Shown here one piece after another: positions 36,007-44,822 of a stretch of 64,000 nt of DNA (position 1 is the stretch's first letter; each line of letters starts with the position of its first letter). Under the pieces are notes generated by a model. It saw only the letters and a list, made by a program, of their open reading frames with translations. It had not been told where the DNA came from and did no database searches. Position numbers and translations under genes: made by a program. The stretch comes from DASRAJ01 sp035638255 (lineage in GTDB: Bacteria > Bacteroidota > Bacteroidia > Chitinophagales > UBA10324): assembly GCA_035638255.1 (NCBI GenBank), contig DASRAJ010000120.1, positions 1-64,000 on the forward strand. Direction: 5' to 3'.

Positions 36007-38547
36007 TCAATGCTGAATCAGCAGTTTAATTACCTGCACGGACATATCACTCACCATTTGTAACCAATATACACCGTCCTGGAGTGGAAGGCAAGGAAGC
36101 AAAACAAAATTTAGATTAGTATCATATATTCGATGCACAATCACTTCGCCTGTGAGATTAAAGAGTGTTATTTCCCTGATCATTTCACCCGATTGAATGA
36201 TAACAAAATCTGATGCAGGGTTAGGGTAAACAAGCAGTGATGAGTTGCAGGTCGAAGGAATACCGGCGCACACTTCCACGCCAACCAGAATCGTGTCACT
36301 ATTTATACATCCGTTGGAATCGGTGACGGTAATTGAGAGAGTATAATCGCCAACACCTGCGGAACCATCGAGCGTGAATGTCTCATTCGCAGAGCCATCC
36401 TGCCATTGATACGCTATGAAGTTAGCTCCTGCATCAAGCGTTATATAGGAGGAGGTACAAATAACAGTATCAACGCCAAGTGAAACTACAGGGAGCGGAT
36501 GAACTGTCACCCCTATAGTATCAGTTGCTGTGCATCCGAAAGAATTAGTAACCACGACCCAGTATGTTCCTTCATTGCTCACGACAATATTCTGAGTATT
36601 GGCACCGGTGCTCCAGTGATGTGCTGCACCTGAATTGCCTCCATAAAGGATGACCGATTGCCCCAGGCAAACAGCTGTATCGCTTCCAAGATTTACAACG
36701 GGCAATGCATGAAATGCTACCTGAATGGTATCGCTTTGCGTGCATCCGTTTTTAGTTACGTGCACACTATAGTCCCCGGTTGCAGTGACTAAAATAGTTT
36801 GAGTAGTTGCTCCCGTGTTCCACAAATAGGAAGCGCCACTCACACCGGCATCCAGCAGAAAGGTTTCACCATCGCAAGCATCCACATCACTTCCCGGAAT
36901 CAGGACAAATGTGTATTGGACAAGGGTGGTCACGATGCTGTCGCATCCATCTGCGGCAGTATAATAATCGTAGTAGACACCGGGATCATGCTGATAGGCT
37001 CCGGCTAAAAACACACTATCACCAGGACACAGATCATAAGAGGCTGAGGACGCAGATGGTGTACAAAAGCGCAGTTTCAGCAGGAAGGCATCCCAGCTAT
37101 TCGAAAAGGAAGAAAGATTGTAGGCAGAAACTCCGGGATCGAAGTCTGCTGTATATGAAAACACACCCGACACATATACATCACTCGTTCCATGGGTGTT
37201 CAGGCCACGTCCAAAGTCATCCTGGGTTCCGCCTAATCCATAAGCCCACATAAAATTGCCTGCGTTATCTAATTCAACAAGAAAAGCATCACTGGGTCCG
37301 GAGGCGGTCAGGTTGAGCTCAGATGCACCCGGATCAAAATCCGCGGTAGTGCTATATAAACCTGTTACGAAAATATTTCCGGCGTCGCACACTGCGATAC
37401 CGTAGGGCTGATCGAGAGTAGTCCCTCCCATGCTGCCGGCAAATAAAAGAGAACCGTCCGTTGAATTAAGTTTTAATACAAAAATATCACCGCTTCCCAT
37501 AGCTGTAAGGTTATAGATGCCTGTACCGGGATCAAAATCCACAGTGCCAAAATAAGAGCCGGCAACAACAGGATTGCCGGAAGGATCTGTTGCTATTGCA
37601 GTTCCCTGGTCACCACCGCTACTGTTTCCCATATTATCCGCCCAAACAAAATTGCCGCCCGAATCCCATTTGAGCACAAAGATATTAGCGTTGAAGCCGG
37701 ATGCCGATAGGTTATAAACTCCTGAACCCGGATCGAAATCAATAGTGCCGTAGAATTCACCCGTCACATAAATACTGTTGGAAGCATCGGTAGCGATAGC
37801 TTGCGCCAATTCACCCGGGTTGCTGCCGAAGCGCCCTGCCCATATATAGTTCCCATCATCATCTAATTTCAAAACATAAGCGTCCTGTGCATAAACGCTG
37901 GTGAGATTCTGAACTCCCGCACCGGGATCAAAGTCCACGGTTCCGGAGAACTCACCGCACAAGAGGAGATGCTCTGAATTATCGAGCGTAAATTTTTCGA
38001 CGTTGTCATCTCCGATTGAGCCGATCTGTTTCGCCCATATAAAATTGGATGCTGTATCTAATTTGAGGATGAACATGTCTGTTCCTCCGGCAGAGATAAG
38101 GTTAAAGGTATCTGTGCCCGGATCAAAATCTGCTGTTGCAGTGAACTTGCCGCATACATATACGTACCCGCTGCTGCTCACGGCAATAGCATACCCAAAA
38201 TCCTGCGCCGCTCCACCGACACGCACAGCCCATTTAAAGTTTTTGTCAGAATCGAGTTTTACTACATATACATCCTGGGCACCGGCAGAAGTGAGAGTAT
38301 AAGTGTTTGCTGTGTCAGGATTGAAATCAGCGACGGGGGAAAAGAAAATACCAAGCATATATACATTTCCTGAGGCGTCAAAGGCGATGTCTTCGCCGGT
38401 GTCGGAATCGGTGCCTCCGATTTGGGCAGCCCATTGGAAGGTTTGGGCGTTGAGTTGTAGGAAGAATAAGAGGATAAAGGAAATGGAGGTTAGTAGTTTT
38501 TTCAAGTAAAGCTGATCGCAGAAGGGGTGGGCTGTTTTAACTGACAT
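36007..38547 (-). CDS. Secreted SBBP-repeat protein with T9SS domain
   Basis: From Met at 38547 the protein (846 aa) has a signal peptide with core LLTSISFILLFFLQLNAQ. A TTG at LKKLLTS is another possible start; the longer frame to 38637 adds an unlikely basic N-terminus. Residues ~40-470 hold about eight SBBP-like propeller repeats of the type AIATDASNSIYVTGEFYG and DFDPGSGVYNLSASG. Two to three Ig/PKD-like modules follow (VVNLGSDTAVCLGQSVILYG), then a sorting domain beginning LLVYPNPASDFVII. It is expected at the cell surface or secreted. Confidence 0.85.
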   Translation of the reverse strand: MSVKTAHPFCDQLYLKKLLTSISFILLFFLQLNAQTFQWAAQIGGTDSDTGEDIAFDASGNVYMLGIFFSPVADFNPDTANTYTLTSAGAQDVYVVKLDSDKNFKWAVRVGGAAQDFGYAIAVSSSGYVYVCGKFTATADFDPGTDTFNLISAGGTDMFILKLDTASNFIWAKQIGSIGDDNVEKFTLDNSEHLLLCGEFSGTVDFDPGAGVQNLTSVYAQDAYVLKLDDDGNYIWAGRFGSNPGELAQAIATDASNSIYVTGEFYGTIDFDPGSGVYNLSASGFNANIFVLKWDSGGNFVWADNMGNSSGGDQGTAIATDPSGNPVVAGSYFGTVDFDPGTGIYNLTAMGSGDIFVLKLNSTDGSLLFAGSMGGTTLDQPYGIAVCDAGNIFVTGLYSTTADFDPGASELNLTASGPSDAFLVELDNAGNFMWAYGLGGTQDDFGRGLNTHGTSDVYVSGVFSYTADFDPGVSAYNLSSFSNSWDAFLLKLRFCTPSASSASYDLCPGDSVFLAGAYQHDPGVYYDYYTAADGCDSIVTTLVQYTFVLIPGSDVDACDGETFLLDAGVSGASYLWNTGATTQTILVTATGDYSVHVTKNGCTQSDTIQVAFHALPVVNLGSDTAVCLGQSVILYGGNSGAAHHWSTGANTQNIVVSNEGTYWVVVTNSFGCTATDTIGVTVHPLPVVSLGVDTVICTSSYITLDAGANFIAYQWQDGSANETFTLDGSAGVGDYTLSITVTDSNGCINSDTILVGVEVCAGIPSTCNSSLLVYPNPASDFVIIQSGEMIREITLFNLTGEVIVHRIYDTNLNFVLLPCLPLQDGVYWLQMVSDMSVQVIKLLIQH

Positions 38548-38592
38548 GGAGTTAAAGGTAAAAACAAAATCATTATCTTGGTGCGCGAATCG

Positions 38593-38642
38593 TCGCCGTG
38601 TCCCGCACCTGCGCTCAAGACTTACGGGCGGAGACACGGCGA
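38593..38642. repeat. 50-bp palindromic repeat, copy A
   Basis: Perfect inverted arms TCGCCGTGTC (38593-38602) and GACACGGCGA (38633-38642) enclose a partly GC-rich core, followed by GGGTA. Related sequences lie at 40567-40619 (copy B, same orientation) and 41443-41496 (copy C, opposite orientation). Copies A and C enclose the AT-rich islet with the RHS tip. Confidence 0.75.
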
Positions 38643-39629
38643 GGGTACCAGCCGTGGGAGAGTGAGTATGTGGGGTTTGCGAATAATCCGATTTATTATA
38701 GCGATCCTAGTGGGTTGAATCCTGGTGGCCCAGATGAGGACGGTGGAAGGAAAACTAAAGATCAACAATCAACAGAGTGTAATGGTGCCACCTATCAATT
38801 AGGAGACATTACAGACGGGAGTTGGGAACTCGATGAAGTTGTGGTTGCATCAACAACATGTGACGCTGATGGTGCCGTAATTGCAGATGTAGGTGATGTT
38901 ACATACAACAATCCCGACCCAGGAACGGATGACCATTCTTCTAGTTATGAGGAAATTCCACCTGATAATTCTACTGCCAGAAAAGCAACTGATGAGTTGC
39001 AAGGAAAAACTAACAGTGAATTACAATCTATAATGTGGTGGGAAATCAAATTACTTGGTGACAAAGATGTCTATCAATCAGTAAAAACTCGTTTTGAAGA
39101 AAATACGGGACTAAAAAATGTAGTTAATGTTCCAATAAGTGAGTTTCCAAATGGACCTTCTTGGAACAGCCTAATAAACAATATAAGAACTGGTCTAAGC
39201 AATCAGTTGGCCCAAACTAACGGTGATATTACTAAAGTATGGCTTAACGCATATATAAATCCTATTAATTTTGGGGGTAAACCCAATATGCTATTTGATC
39301 CAAGTTACGCATCAGTTTTAGGAGATACGAGACAAATTGAAATTATTTGTCATAATGTGACCTATGTCAAGGTTATTCCATCAAGCGATCCTAGTACAAA
39401 TCCAAATCTGAGTTTCACATATACTGCAGACATTGAAATTGTTGTTTTAGATAGGTTTGGTGTATCCGAAAGCGACGTATATGATGATAACGCAGCAACG
39501 GAATTTCCGGGAGGAAGGCGAACCTTGGCTGCTTATTGGGTTTTACAGCATCAGCGTGGTTATCAATCCTTTATTAATGAATTTCATTTTAGACTTAATA
39601 TAACTGGCATTCATTTTGGCTCATATTAA
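38598..39629 (+). CDS. Truncated RHS tip with C-terminal domain (candidate polymorphic toxin)
   Basis: The frame opens at a GTG inside palindrome A. From about residue 18 it reads as the very end of an RHS core (YQPWESEYVGFANNPIYYSD, then PSGLNP), the conserved boundary after which polymorphic-toxin C-terminal domains start. The remaining ~300 residues form a variable domain ending AAYWVLQHQRGYQSFINEF and FRLNITGIHFGSY; no toxin family is recognised. All RHS repeats and any secretion signal are missing, so as it stands it is an orphan tip. It is followed after 17 bp by a small lipoprotein gene. Base composition is markedly more AT-rich than the flanking T9SS genes. Confidence 0.7.
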   Translation: MSRTCAQDLRAETRRGYQPWESEYVGFANNPIYYSDPSGLNPGGPDEDGGRKTKDQQSTECNGATYQLGDITDGSWELDEVVVASTTCDADGAVIADVGDVTYNNPDPGTDDHSSSYEEIPPDNSTARKATDELQGKTNSELQSIMWWEIKLLGDKDVYQSVKTRFEENTGLKNVVNVPISEFPNGPSWNSLINNIRTGLSNQLAQTNGDITKVWLNAYINPINFGGKPNMLFDPSYASVLGDTRQIEIICHNVTYVKVIPSSDPSTNPNLSFTYTADIEIVVLDRFGVSESDVYDDNAATEFPGGRRTLAAYWVLQHQRGYQSFINEFHFRLNITGIHFGSY

Positions 39630-39646
39630 TAATGTTCCTTTCATAA

Positions 39647-40117
39647 ATGAAATTTATAAATATATCTTTGGTTGTTGTTTGCAGTTTATTTCTATATTCT
39701 TGTAAATCAGCCTTGAAAATAGACAATTCAAGAAATGGAAATGGAACAATTAGTTCACATTTAGAATTTAAGTATATAGGAACTTATAACACAAAGGGCA
39801 CATATTTACCACAAAAAGACGATTATTATTATGTTTATAATTTTGATCAGTCTATGAGTGATTATTACGATGTCCTAAGATTTGCAAAAACATTGGAATT
39901 AGATACTTCGAAGGAAAATACAATAACTTTTATGAGGTTTGATAAAGCCCTTCCAGATACAATTGGATATTCTCGTAATAATTATTTGTTAGGAGGTCAA
40001 TTTAATGATTATAGGATTTTAAATTTTGGCTATAGAACCAAGATGAAAAAATATGAAGTTGTTTATTTCAAGATGGGCAATGTATTTAAGGCAGAGTATT
40101 TTGATAAGTTTGAATAG
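39647..40117 (+). CDS. Small lipoprotein, candidate immunity protein of the RHS tip
   Basis: The 156-aa protein begins MKFINISLVVVCSLFLYSCK, a lipoprotein signal with lipobox LYSC (Cys19). The mature part is rich in Tyr, Asp and Asn with no recognised domain. It lies 17 bp after the RHS-tip gene on the same strand and shares its AT-rich composition. This is the usual position of an immunity gene; a periplasm-facing lipoprotein would fit a toxin acting in the periplasm. The function is inferred from position only. Confidence 0.6.
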   Translation: MKFINISLVVVCSLFLYSCKSALKIDNSRNGNGTISSHLEFKYIGTYNTKGTYLPQKDDYYYVYNFDQSMSDYYDVLRFAKTLELDTSKENTITFMRFDKALPDTIGYSRNNYLLGGQFNDYRILNFGYRTKMKKYEVVYFKMGNVFKAEYFDKFE

Positions 40118-40124
40118 CGACTGA

Positions 40125-40332
40125 TTATTCCGGTGATACTGACGCAGGGATTCCAGCAAACTGACCACCCCCTTTTTAGGTATGGGTTCGTTGATGGCTT
40201 AATGCCATTTGCTGATTAGTATTTGTGATGGGATAATGATTGATTTTTTGCGTACCGGCCTTCTAATATTTGAAGTAGTGCCAGTCGTGTATGTTGATCC
40301 ACGGGTGCAAGTCCAAAATCATCCAGAATGAG
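40125..40332 (-). pseudogene. istB: IS21-family istB remnant
   Basis: On the minus strand the sequence reads LILDDFGLAPVDQHTRLALL, the Walker B region and following helix of IstB ATPases. It continues as QILEGRYAKN before a frameshift, after which SIIIPSQI and KWH can be made out in another frame. The terminal segment (GGTGGTCAGTTTGC to CACCGGAAT in the reverse complement) resembles IS21-type end sequence. The N-terminal half of istB and all of istA are missing. A second GGGTCAGCATAGTCCGGAAT at about 40335-40354 suggests an internal deletion. Confidence 0.65.
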
Positions 40333-40566
40333 CGGGGTCAGCATAGTCCGGAATCTACATTTTGCAATAGGTACTTAGCCGGAGGGATGCACAGTAAGGT
40401 GGCTGCTGTGAAATTTTTTTTGCCGTTGTTGGTGTTCTCTTTCCACTTGCGATGCGCGAGAGCCGTTGTCGGTGTTTGACCACCGATAACTGAAGGGTAG
40501 GTACTATGTAATTTCGTTTATCAAGCGGTTTCGTTTTTGATTAGCACAAAAATCGTAAAATAAATT

Positions 40567-40619
40567 TATACCCTCGTCCGCACCTGCGTTCAAACCTTGT
40601 GGTGAAGGACATGGCAAGG
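40567..40619. repeat. 50-bp palindromic repeat, copy B (diverged)
   Basis: TACCCTCGTCCGCACCTGCG with the following TTCAAACCTTGTGG and GGACATGGCAAGG resembles copy A in the same orientation, but the outer arms have decayed. It lies just downstream of the lipoprotein gene on the minus strand. Confidence 0.5.
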
Positions 40620-40652
40620 AAACAAGAAAAATTAAACAACTAAGGGTTCTTC

Positions 40653-41375
40653 TCATTTTAGGTATTCATCACTAATCTTCCTTATTCGAATATTACTTTG
40701 GGTCACTGAAGAATCATCATAGTCCAAATCAGGAATTTTGATTTGTTTGATTTTAATTATGCTGTTCTTAGTTGTTATTTTATATAATAATGCATTATAG
40801 TCTCTCGTGCCCCTGGATGCGTAAAGAGCAAGTATTTTTAAGCTTTTTCCATTAATTATAAATCCGTTGTCAGAATAAATTGGGTTTTCTTCAGCACCTG
40901 CTTTTAATAAATTTAGCCTTTGACCCTTTATTTCAAAGATGTATAGGATTTGTCCAGGATAAAAAGCCAGACTTAAAAATATAAGATTTTCTTTAGCAAA
41001 TAATTTGTCGTCGGAAGAAGAAGTGGATTCATCTACAACCATTATTTTTTGCAACCCAGATTCAATAGCTGTTGTCTCTACAATAATAGTGTCTTCAAAT
41101 ATGGTGTCGTTTGTTTCAAACCTTAATATTCCTTTAAAATCAAATGAATCAGTTAAATATTTAAAGGGATTGCAATATGAAAATCTAATCTTATAATTAT
41201 TGATTATAGTATCTATTAAAGTTGTAGTTTTTGAAATTTTTGAATCTATTTTTTTCTCCTCTTCATTCTTAATACTAAGTGAATCTTCACCTAACTTTTT
41301 TTCATCTCGTTGAGAATTCTCATTACAAGAGAAAAATATTATCATCACAAATAATAAAAGGATATATTTGACCAT
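40653..41375 (-). CDS. Putative lipoprotein of the AT-rich islet
   Basis: A 240-aa protein with N-terminus MVKYILLLFVMIIFFSCNEN, a lipobox FFSC with Cys17. A charged Lys/Glu/Asp-rich linker follows (residues 20-45), then a soluble beta-rich domain with no recognised family. It is AT-rich like the RHS-tip pair and lies between repeat copies B and C, so it probably belongs to the same acquired segment. It could be a second immunity or cargo protein, but nothing in the sequence proves it. Confidence 0.65.
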   Translation of the reverse strand: MVKYILLLFVMIIFFSCNENSQRDEKKLGEDSLSIKNEEEKKIDSKISKTTTLIDTIINNYKIRFSYCNPFKYLTDSFDFKGILRFETNDTIFEDTIIVETTAIESGLQKIMVVDESTSSSDDKLFAKENLIFLSLAFYPGQILYIFEIKGQRLNLLKAGAEENPIYSDNGFIINGKSLKILALYASRGTRDYNALLYKITTKNSIIKIKQIKIPDLDYDDSSVTQSNIRIRKISDEYLK

Positions 41376-41442
41376 GGCGAACTAAAGTTAGAACTTCTTT
41401 TTAGCTTCTACAACTTAGGCTTTGTGTCTTCAATTTAATTAT

Positions 41443-41496
41443 TATACCCTCGCCGTGTCCGCCCGCAAGGTTCGAGCGCGGGTGCTGGACGGCGAA
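41443..41496. repeat. 50-bp palindromic repeat, copy C (inverted relative to A)
   Basis: TACCCTCGCCGTGTCCGCCC with the following AAGGTTCGAGCGCGGGTGC and GGACGGCGA matches the reverse complement of copy A along its length. It marks the right edge of the AT-rich islet. Confidence 0.7.
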
Positions 41497-41674
41497 GAAT
41501 TCATCATTTAATATCGAGACTGTGCGAAGGTCAGTCAAAATAACGAATCCTCTACCAGGCTTAATCCATCCACACATAGACTGGGACATGGATATCAAGC
41601 ATCACTCATCTTGATTCCATCCTTCCAAATTCTTCAATACCTTTACTCTGCTAATTCACTTTAATCCAATCGTC

Positions 41675-42487
41675 ATGAAAAAACTCTATACCTTAATTTT
41701 AGTTACAACCACCATCAGTTTCTCTGCTTCCTCACAGAACCTCATCCTGAACGGCAGCTTCGAAAACAACATCGCTGCAACCAATGTTTCAGATCTTACC
41801 AGCAACTGGCCGATCTATGTTTCAGATTCGTGGGAAGTGGACGGAGGAAGCATGGACCTCATCACCTCGGATGACTGCGGCACGCCATCCAATGGTAATT
41901 GGTTTGTCAGAACATCTCCCCAAAGCGGTATTTGGCCTTACCTGGCGTTCAGTTTAAAGCTTTCGACTGCTCTTGTCGCCGGTGTTGAATATAACATCAG
42001 CTTCGATAAAAAGTATTGCGGACCTAACTCCTCTCCTATAGACATCGGCATCTCCGATGATAGCACGCTCCTCGGAACAGTGATTCATACCTTTGACGCA
42101 CCTCTTGTTAATTCATGGGCACCCGATAGTTACGCCTTCCTCGCACCCTCATCTGCGAAATATATCACGGTGAATGTAGGAATCAGCGGAGGCACAGGAC
42201 AGGTGGCGCTGGATAATTTTGTGCTGGAGTACGCCACCGGCATTGGTGAATCATCCCTGCAGCCTGTATCTGTTTTTCCGAATCCTTTTTCCGGAAGCAT
42301 CACTACTCAGAATATAGTTTCAGGGTCTGATGTAGAAATTGATAACTTGTTTGGCGCTTCACTCTATCGTCAAAAAGCAAGTGGTGGAAACAATGTTATC
42401 AGCCTGGATTTTTTAGGTCCCGGAATTTATATATTAAGAATCAATGAAGGCAGGGCGCAAAGAATCTTTAAACTGGTAAAAGAATGA
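41675..42487 (+). CDS. Secreted protein with carbohydrate-binding-like domain and T9SS domain
   Basis: This 270-aa protein has a signal peptide (1-20, ending SASSQ). A ~170-residue beta-sandwich-like domain begins NLILNGSFENN and includes SDSWEVDGGSMDLITSDDCG and FDAPLVNSWAPDSYAFLAPS, a pattern like DUF642/CBM-type galactose-binding folds. The C-terminus is a T9SS sorting domain (SVFPNPFSGSITTQN to IFKLVKE). It is likely a surface glycan-binding protein; the ligand is unknown. It is a single gene right after the islet. Confidence 0.8.
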   Translation: MKKLYTLILVTTTISFSASSQNLILNGSFENNIAATNVSDLTSNWPIYVSDSWEVDGGSMDLITSDDCGTPSNGNWFVRTSPQSGIWPYLAFSLKLSTALVAGVEYNISFDKKYCGPNSSPIDIGISDDSTLLGTVIHTFDAPLVNSWAPDSYAFLAPSSAKYITVNVGISGGTGQVALDNFVLEYATGIGESSLQPVSVFPNPFSGSITTQNIVSGSDVEIDNLFGASLYRQKASGGNNVISLDFLGPGIYILRINEGRAQRIFKLVKE

Positions 42488-42615
42488 AGAAGTTTTCTAA
42501 GATTACACACAGGTTGGCCAACGATTAACTGATTACCTTGTGTTAACGCATCGGCGTAATCGCTGTTTGCATTTTCCTCTAAAGGAGCCCCCTTCGGATA
42601 AAATCGGTGTAATCG

Positions 42616-42912
42616 TTATATCTCTTCAAACCTTCCAAGCTTATTTCTAAGCGCTATCATCTCCTGATGCATGGTATCAATACGCTGCAACAAATGATTG
42701 ATCACATCGAGACCTTCGAGGTTTACCTCTAAGTCATAATGGAGGCGAACTAATTTTTCCAATCGCTGAAGCTGTTCATGGTGGATGAACGGTGTTTCCT
42801 CAATATTGATGATCTCGATCAATTCATATTCCTGCAATGAATTTATAAATGTGACCTCAACATTGTAATGCCTGCAAACGTCCATTACCGGAACGAGCTT
42901 TTCTTTTTCCAT
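42616..42912 (-). CDS. cbpM: Chaperone modulator CbpM
   Basis: The 98-aa protein starts MEKEKLVPVMDVCRHYNVEV and has the MerR-like helical pattern of CbpM (VTFINSLQEYELIEI, then EETPFIHHEQLQRLEKLVRL and a coiled coil DVINHLLQRIDTMHQE). CbpM binds the J-domain of CbpA and inhibits it. It starts 2 bp after the end of the CbpA-like gene on the same strand, the usual operon order. Confidence 0.85.
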   Translation of the reverse strand: MEKEKLVPVMDVCRHYNVEVTFINSLQEYELIEIINIEETPFIHHEQLQRLEKLVRLHYDLEVNLEGLDVINHLLQRIDTMHQEMIALRNKLGRFEEI

Positions 42913-42914
42913 TT

Positions 42915-43805
42915 TTATCGAAGTTTAGACAGCTCCCTGAATAATTCTTTTTCTTTCTCAGATAAATCAGCAGGTATTTTTACCGAATACGCTACATATA
43001 AATCTCCGAACTCACCTTCTTTCTTATAAACGGGAAATCCTTTTCCTTTCAGCCGGATCCTCGTTCCATTTTGTGTTTCCGGATTTACTTTCACTTTTAG
43101 CTTTCCATCCATTGTCTCTATCGTAATCTCACCTCCGAGTACAGCAGTATATAGATCGAGTTCGGCTGTAGTATACAAGTCATTTCCTTCCCTCTTGAAT
43201 TTAGGATCGGGAGCAATATGAAAAGTAATGTATAGGTCACCGGCTGGTCCCCCATTGATTCCTTCTCCCCCATGCCCGGTGATTCGGATGGTTTGTCCGT
43301 TTTCTATACCTGCGGGAATGGTGATGCGGATATTTTTTCCATTGACTGACAATGTCTGCTTATGGGTGTGCCAGGCATCCTTTAATGGCAGCCGCAGTTC
43401 AGCGTTGTAATCCTGACCTCTGAATTTTACAGCACCGCTTCTCCCGGGTCGTTCAGCACCGCCAAACATTGATTCAAAGAAGTCAGAAAAATCACCACCG
43501 CCGAAACCGCCGGAGAATGAGTCTCCTGCTTGCGGGCGCTGTGAACGCTGTTGCTGCCGGGCTTTTTCAAATTCTTCAGAATGCTTCCAGTCCTTTCCGT
43601 ATTGATCAAATTTTTTCCTTTTCGCAGGATCACTCAATACTTCATTCGCTTCGTTTATCTGCTGGAATTTTTTCTTTGCTTCTGCATCGTTTGGATTCAG
43701 GTCAGGATGATACTTGCGCGCAAGCTTGCGGTAAGCAGTTTTTATCTCTTTCTCCGTAGCATTTTTATTGATGCCAAGAATCTTGTAGTAGTCAATAAAT
43801 TCCAT
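42915..43805 (-). CDS. cbpA: CbpA-type DnaJ co-chaperone
   Basis: This 296-aa protein has an N-terminal J-domain (residues 4-66) with the HPD motif (KYHPDLNPND), then a Gly/Phe-rich linker (~80-115, GGFGGGDFSDFFESMFGG). C-terminal DnaJ domains I and II follow (LRLPLKDAWHTHKQTLSVNG, VLGGEITIETMDGKLKVKV). The zinc-finger of true DnaJ is absent, which makes it a type II/CbpA protein acting with DnaK in the cytoplasm. It is followed directly by cbpM. Confidence 0.9.
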   Translation of the reverse strand: MEFIDYYKILGINKNATEKEIKTAYRKLARKYHPDLNPNDAEAKKKFQQINEANEVLSDPAKRKKFDQYGKDWKHSEEFEKARQQQRSQRPQAGDSFSGGFGGGDFSDFFESMFGGAERPGRSGAVKFRGQDYNAELRLPLKDAWHTHKQTLSVNGKNIRITIPAGIENGQTIRITGHGGEGINGGPAGDLYITFHIAPDPKFKREGNDLYTTAELDLYTAVLGGEITIETMDGKLKVKVNPETQNGTRIRLKGKGFPVYKKEGEFGDLYVAYSVKIPADLSEKEKELFRELSKLR

Positions 43806-43936
43806 AAGGCACTAAATAAAGAAATGTTGAACAATATAGACTGATTAAATTTTAGAAGAGTGGAAACAATTTTTTCTGTTGTCTGAACAATCAGTAGTCA
43901 AATGCAAGAAAGTAATATTAGGCGCGAAAGAAAGCA

Positions 43937-44632
43937 TCAAAAAAAATTCGCAACTTTCACCAACCCCTTTTTGTCGAGGATGCGAATGATTCTTCCACTG
44001 GTTTCAATTAATTGCTCGTCCTTGAAATCATGAAGCAGGCGAACGAGAGTTTCTTTCGCAGTGCCAATCATGTTGGCTAAGTCACCACGTGACATATTGA
44101 TATCAGCAGGAAAATTCTCTTTCCCGTTACCCTGATATTTTTCATTTACGATCAACAGACCAAGTGCCAGCCGTTCACGGACTGATTTTGTTGCAATGCT
44201 CGTTATTAGATTTATAAACACTCTGAATTCATGGCTCAATAATTTAAGCAGCCATTTGGAAAGTACAGGAGATGAATCTAAAACCTTCAGAAAATTTTCT
44301 TTAGGGATGAACATAACTTCAGCATCTTCGATGATTGCTGCTGAATCGGGATACCGTTCTTCGCTAAGTAATGCATGATACCCCATAAGCTCTCCCTGGT
44401 TGCAGACGTAAAAAATCTGTTCCTTATCGTCATTCGTGGTCTTGTATTTTTTTACTTTTCCTTTCTTGAGGAAGTAAATGCCGGTCGCAATTCCACCTTC
44501 ACGAAAAAGAATTTCTCCTTTTTTATAATGATGGGTTACACTGTTCACGGTTAGAATCTGCTGTTCTTCATTCGAGAGTCCTTCAAAAATATGGCTGCTT
44601 TTGAATTGAAATTTCTCAGAGGGGAAGGGCAT
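43937..44632 (-). CDS. Crp/Fnr family transcription regulator
   Basis: A 231-aa protein with an N-terminal cyclic-nucleotide-binding-like beta roll (residues ~15-130: KKGEILFREGGIATGIYFLK, GELMGYHALLSEERYPDSA). A dimer helix follows, then a winged helix-turn-helix (~150-225: INMSRGDLANMIGTAKETLV, with RLLHDFKDEQLIE). No Cys cluster of FNR type is seen. The PGELxGxxxLLxxxxRxxxA pattern that binds cAMP is only partly kept (Arg-Tyr-Pro-Asp-Ser-Ala), so ligand binding is uncertain. A palindrome lies in the upstream divergent region. Confidence 0.9.
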   Translation of the reverse strand: MPFPSEKFQFKSSHIFEGLSNEEQQILTVNSVTHHYKKGEILFREGGIATGIYFLKKGKVKKYKTTNDDKEQIFYVCNQGELMGYHALLSEERYPDSAAIIEDAEVMFIPKENFLKVLDSSPVLSKWLLKLLSHEFRVFINLITSIATKSVRERLALGLLIVNEKYQGNGKENFPADINMSRGDLANMIGTAKETLVRLLHDFKDEQLIETSGRIIRILDKKGLVKVANFF

Positions 44633-44736
44633 TGGCGTTGAAAGATTTCGACTGACTCACAAACCGGCGAAAACTTTTTGTTGGATGTGCAAAGGTAGCT
44701 AAAATTGACCTGGATAGTCCTTGAACATTGATTAAA

Positions 44737-44754
44737 GTCAACGCCATCGTTGAC
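44737..44754. promoter_or_regulatory. 18-bp palindrome, candidate operator
   Basis: GTCAACG, a CCAT spacer and CGTTGAC form a perfect inverted repeat between the divergently transcribed Crp/Fnr gene and the small gene at 44823. Size and position fit a dimeric regulator site, perhaps autoregulation. The sequence is not the classic TGTGA/TCACA Crp site. Confidence 0.4.
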
Positions 44755-44822
44755 TCAACTCAATACATTTCATGTGCTTCAAATCTAATTTTGTCCTCCA
44801 GGGGAAACAAGAATTGTGCGTG

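Noticed and set aside
40291..40479. 62-aa plus-strand frame downstream of the RHS tip pair
   Set aside because: It is antisense to the istB relic and adjacent repeat sequence.
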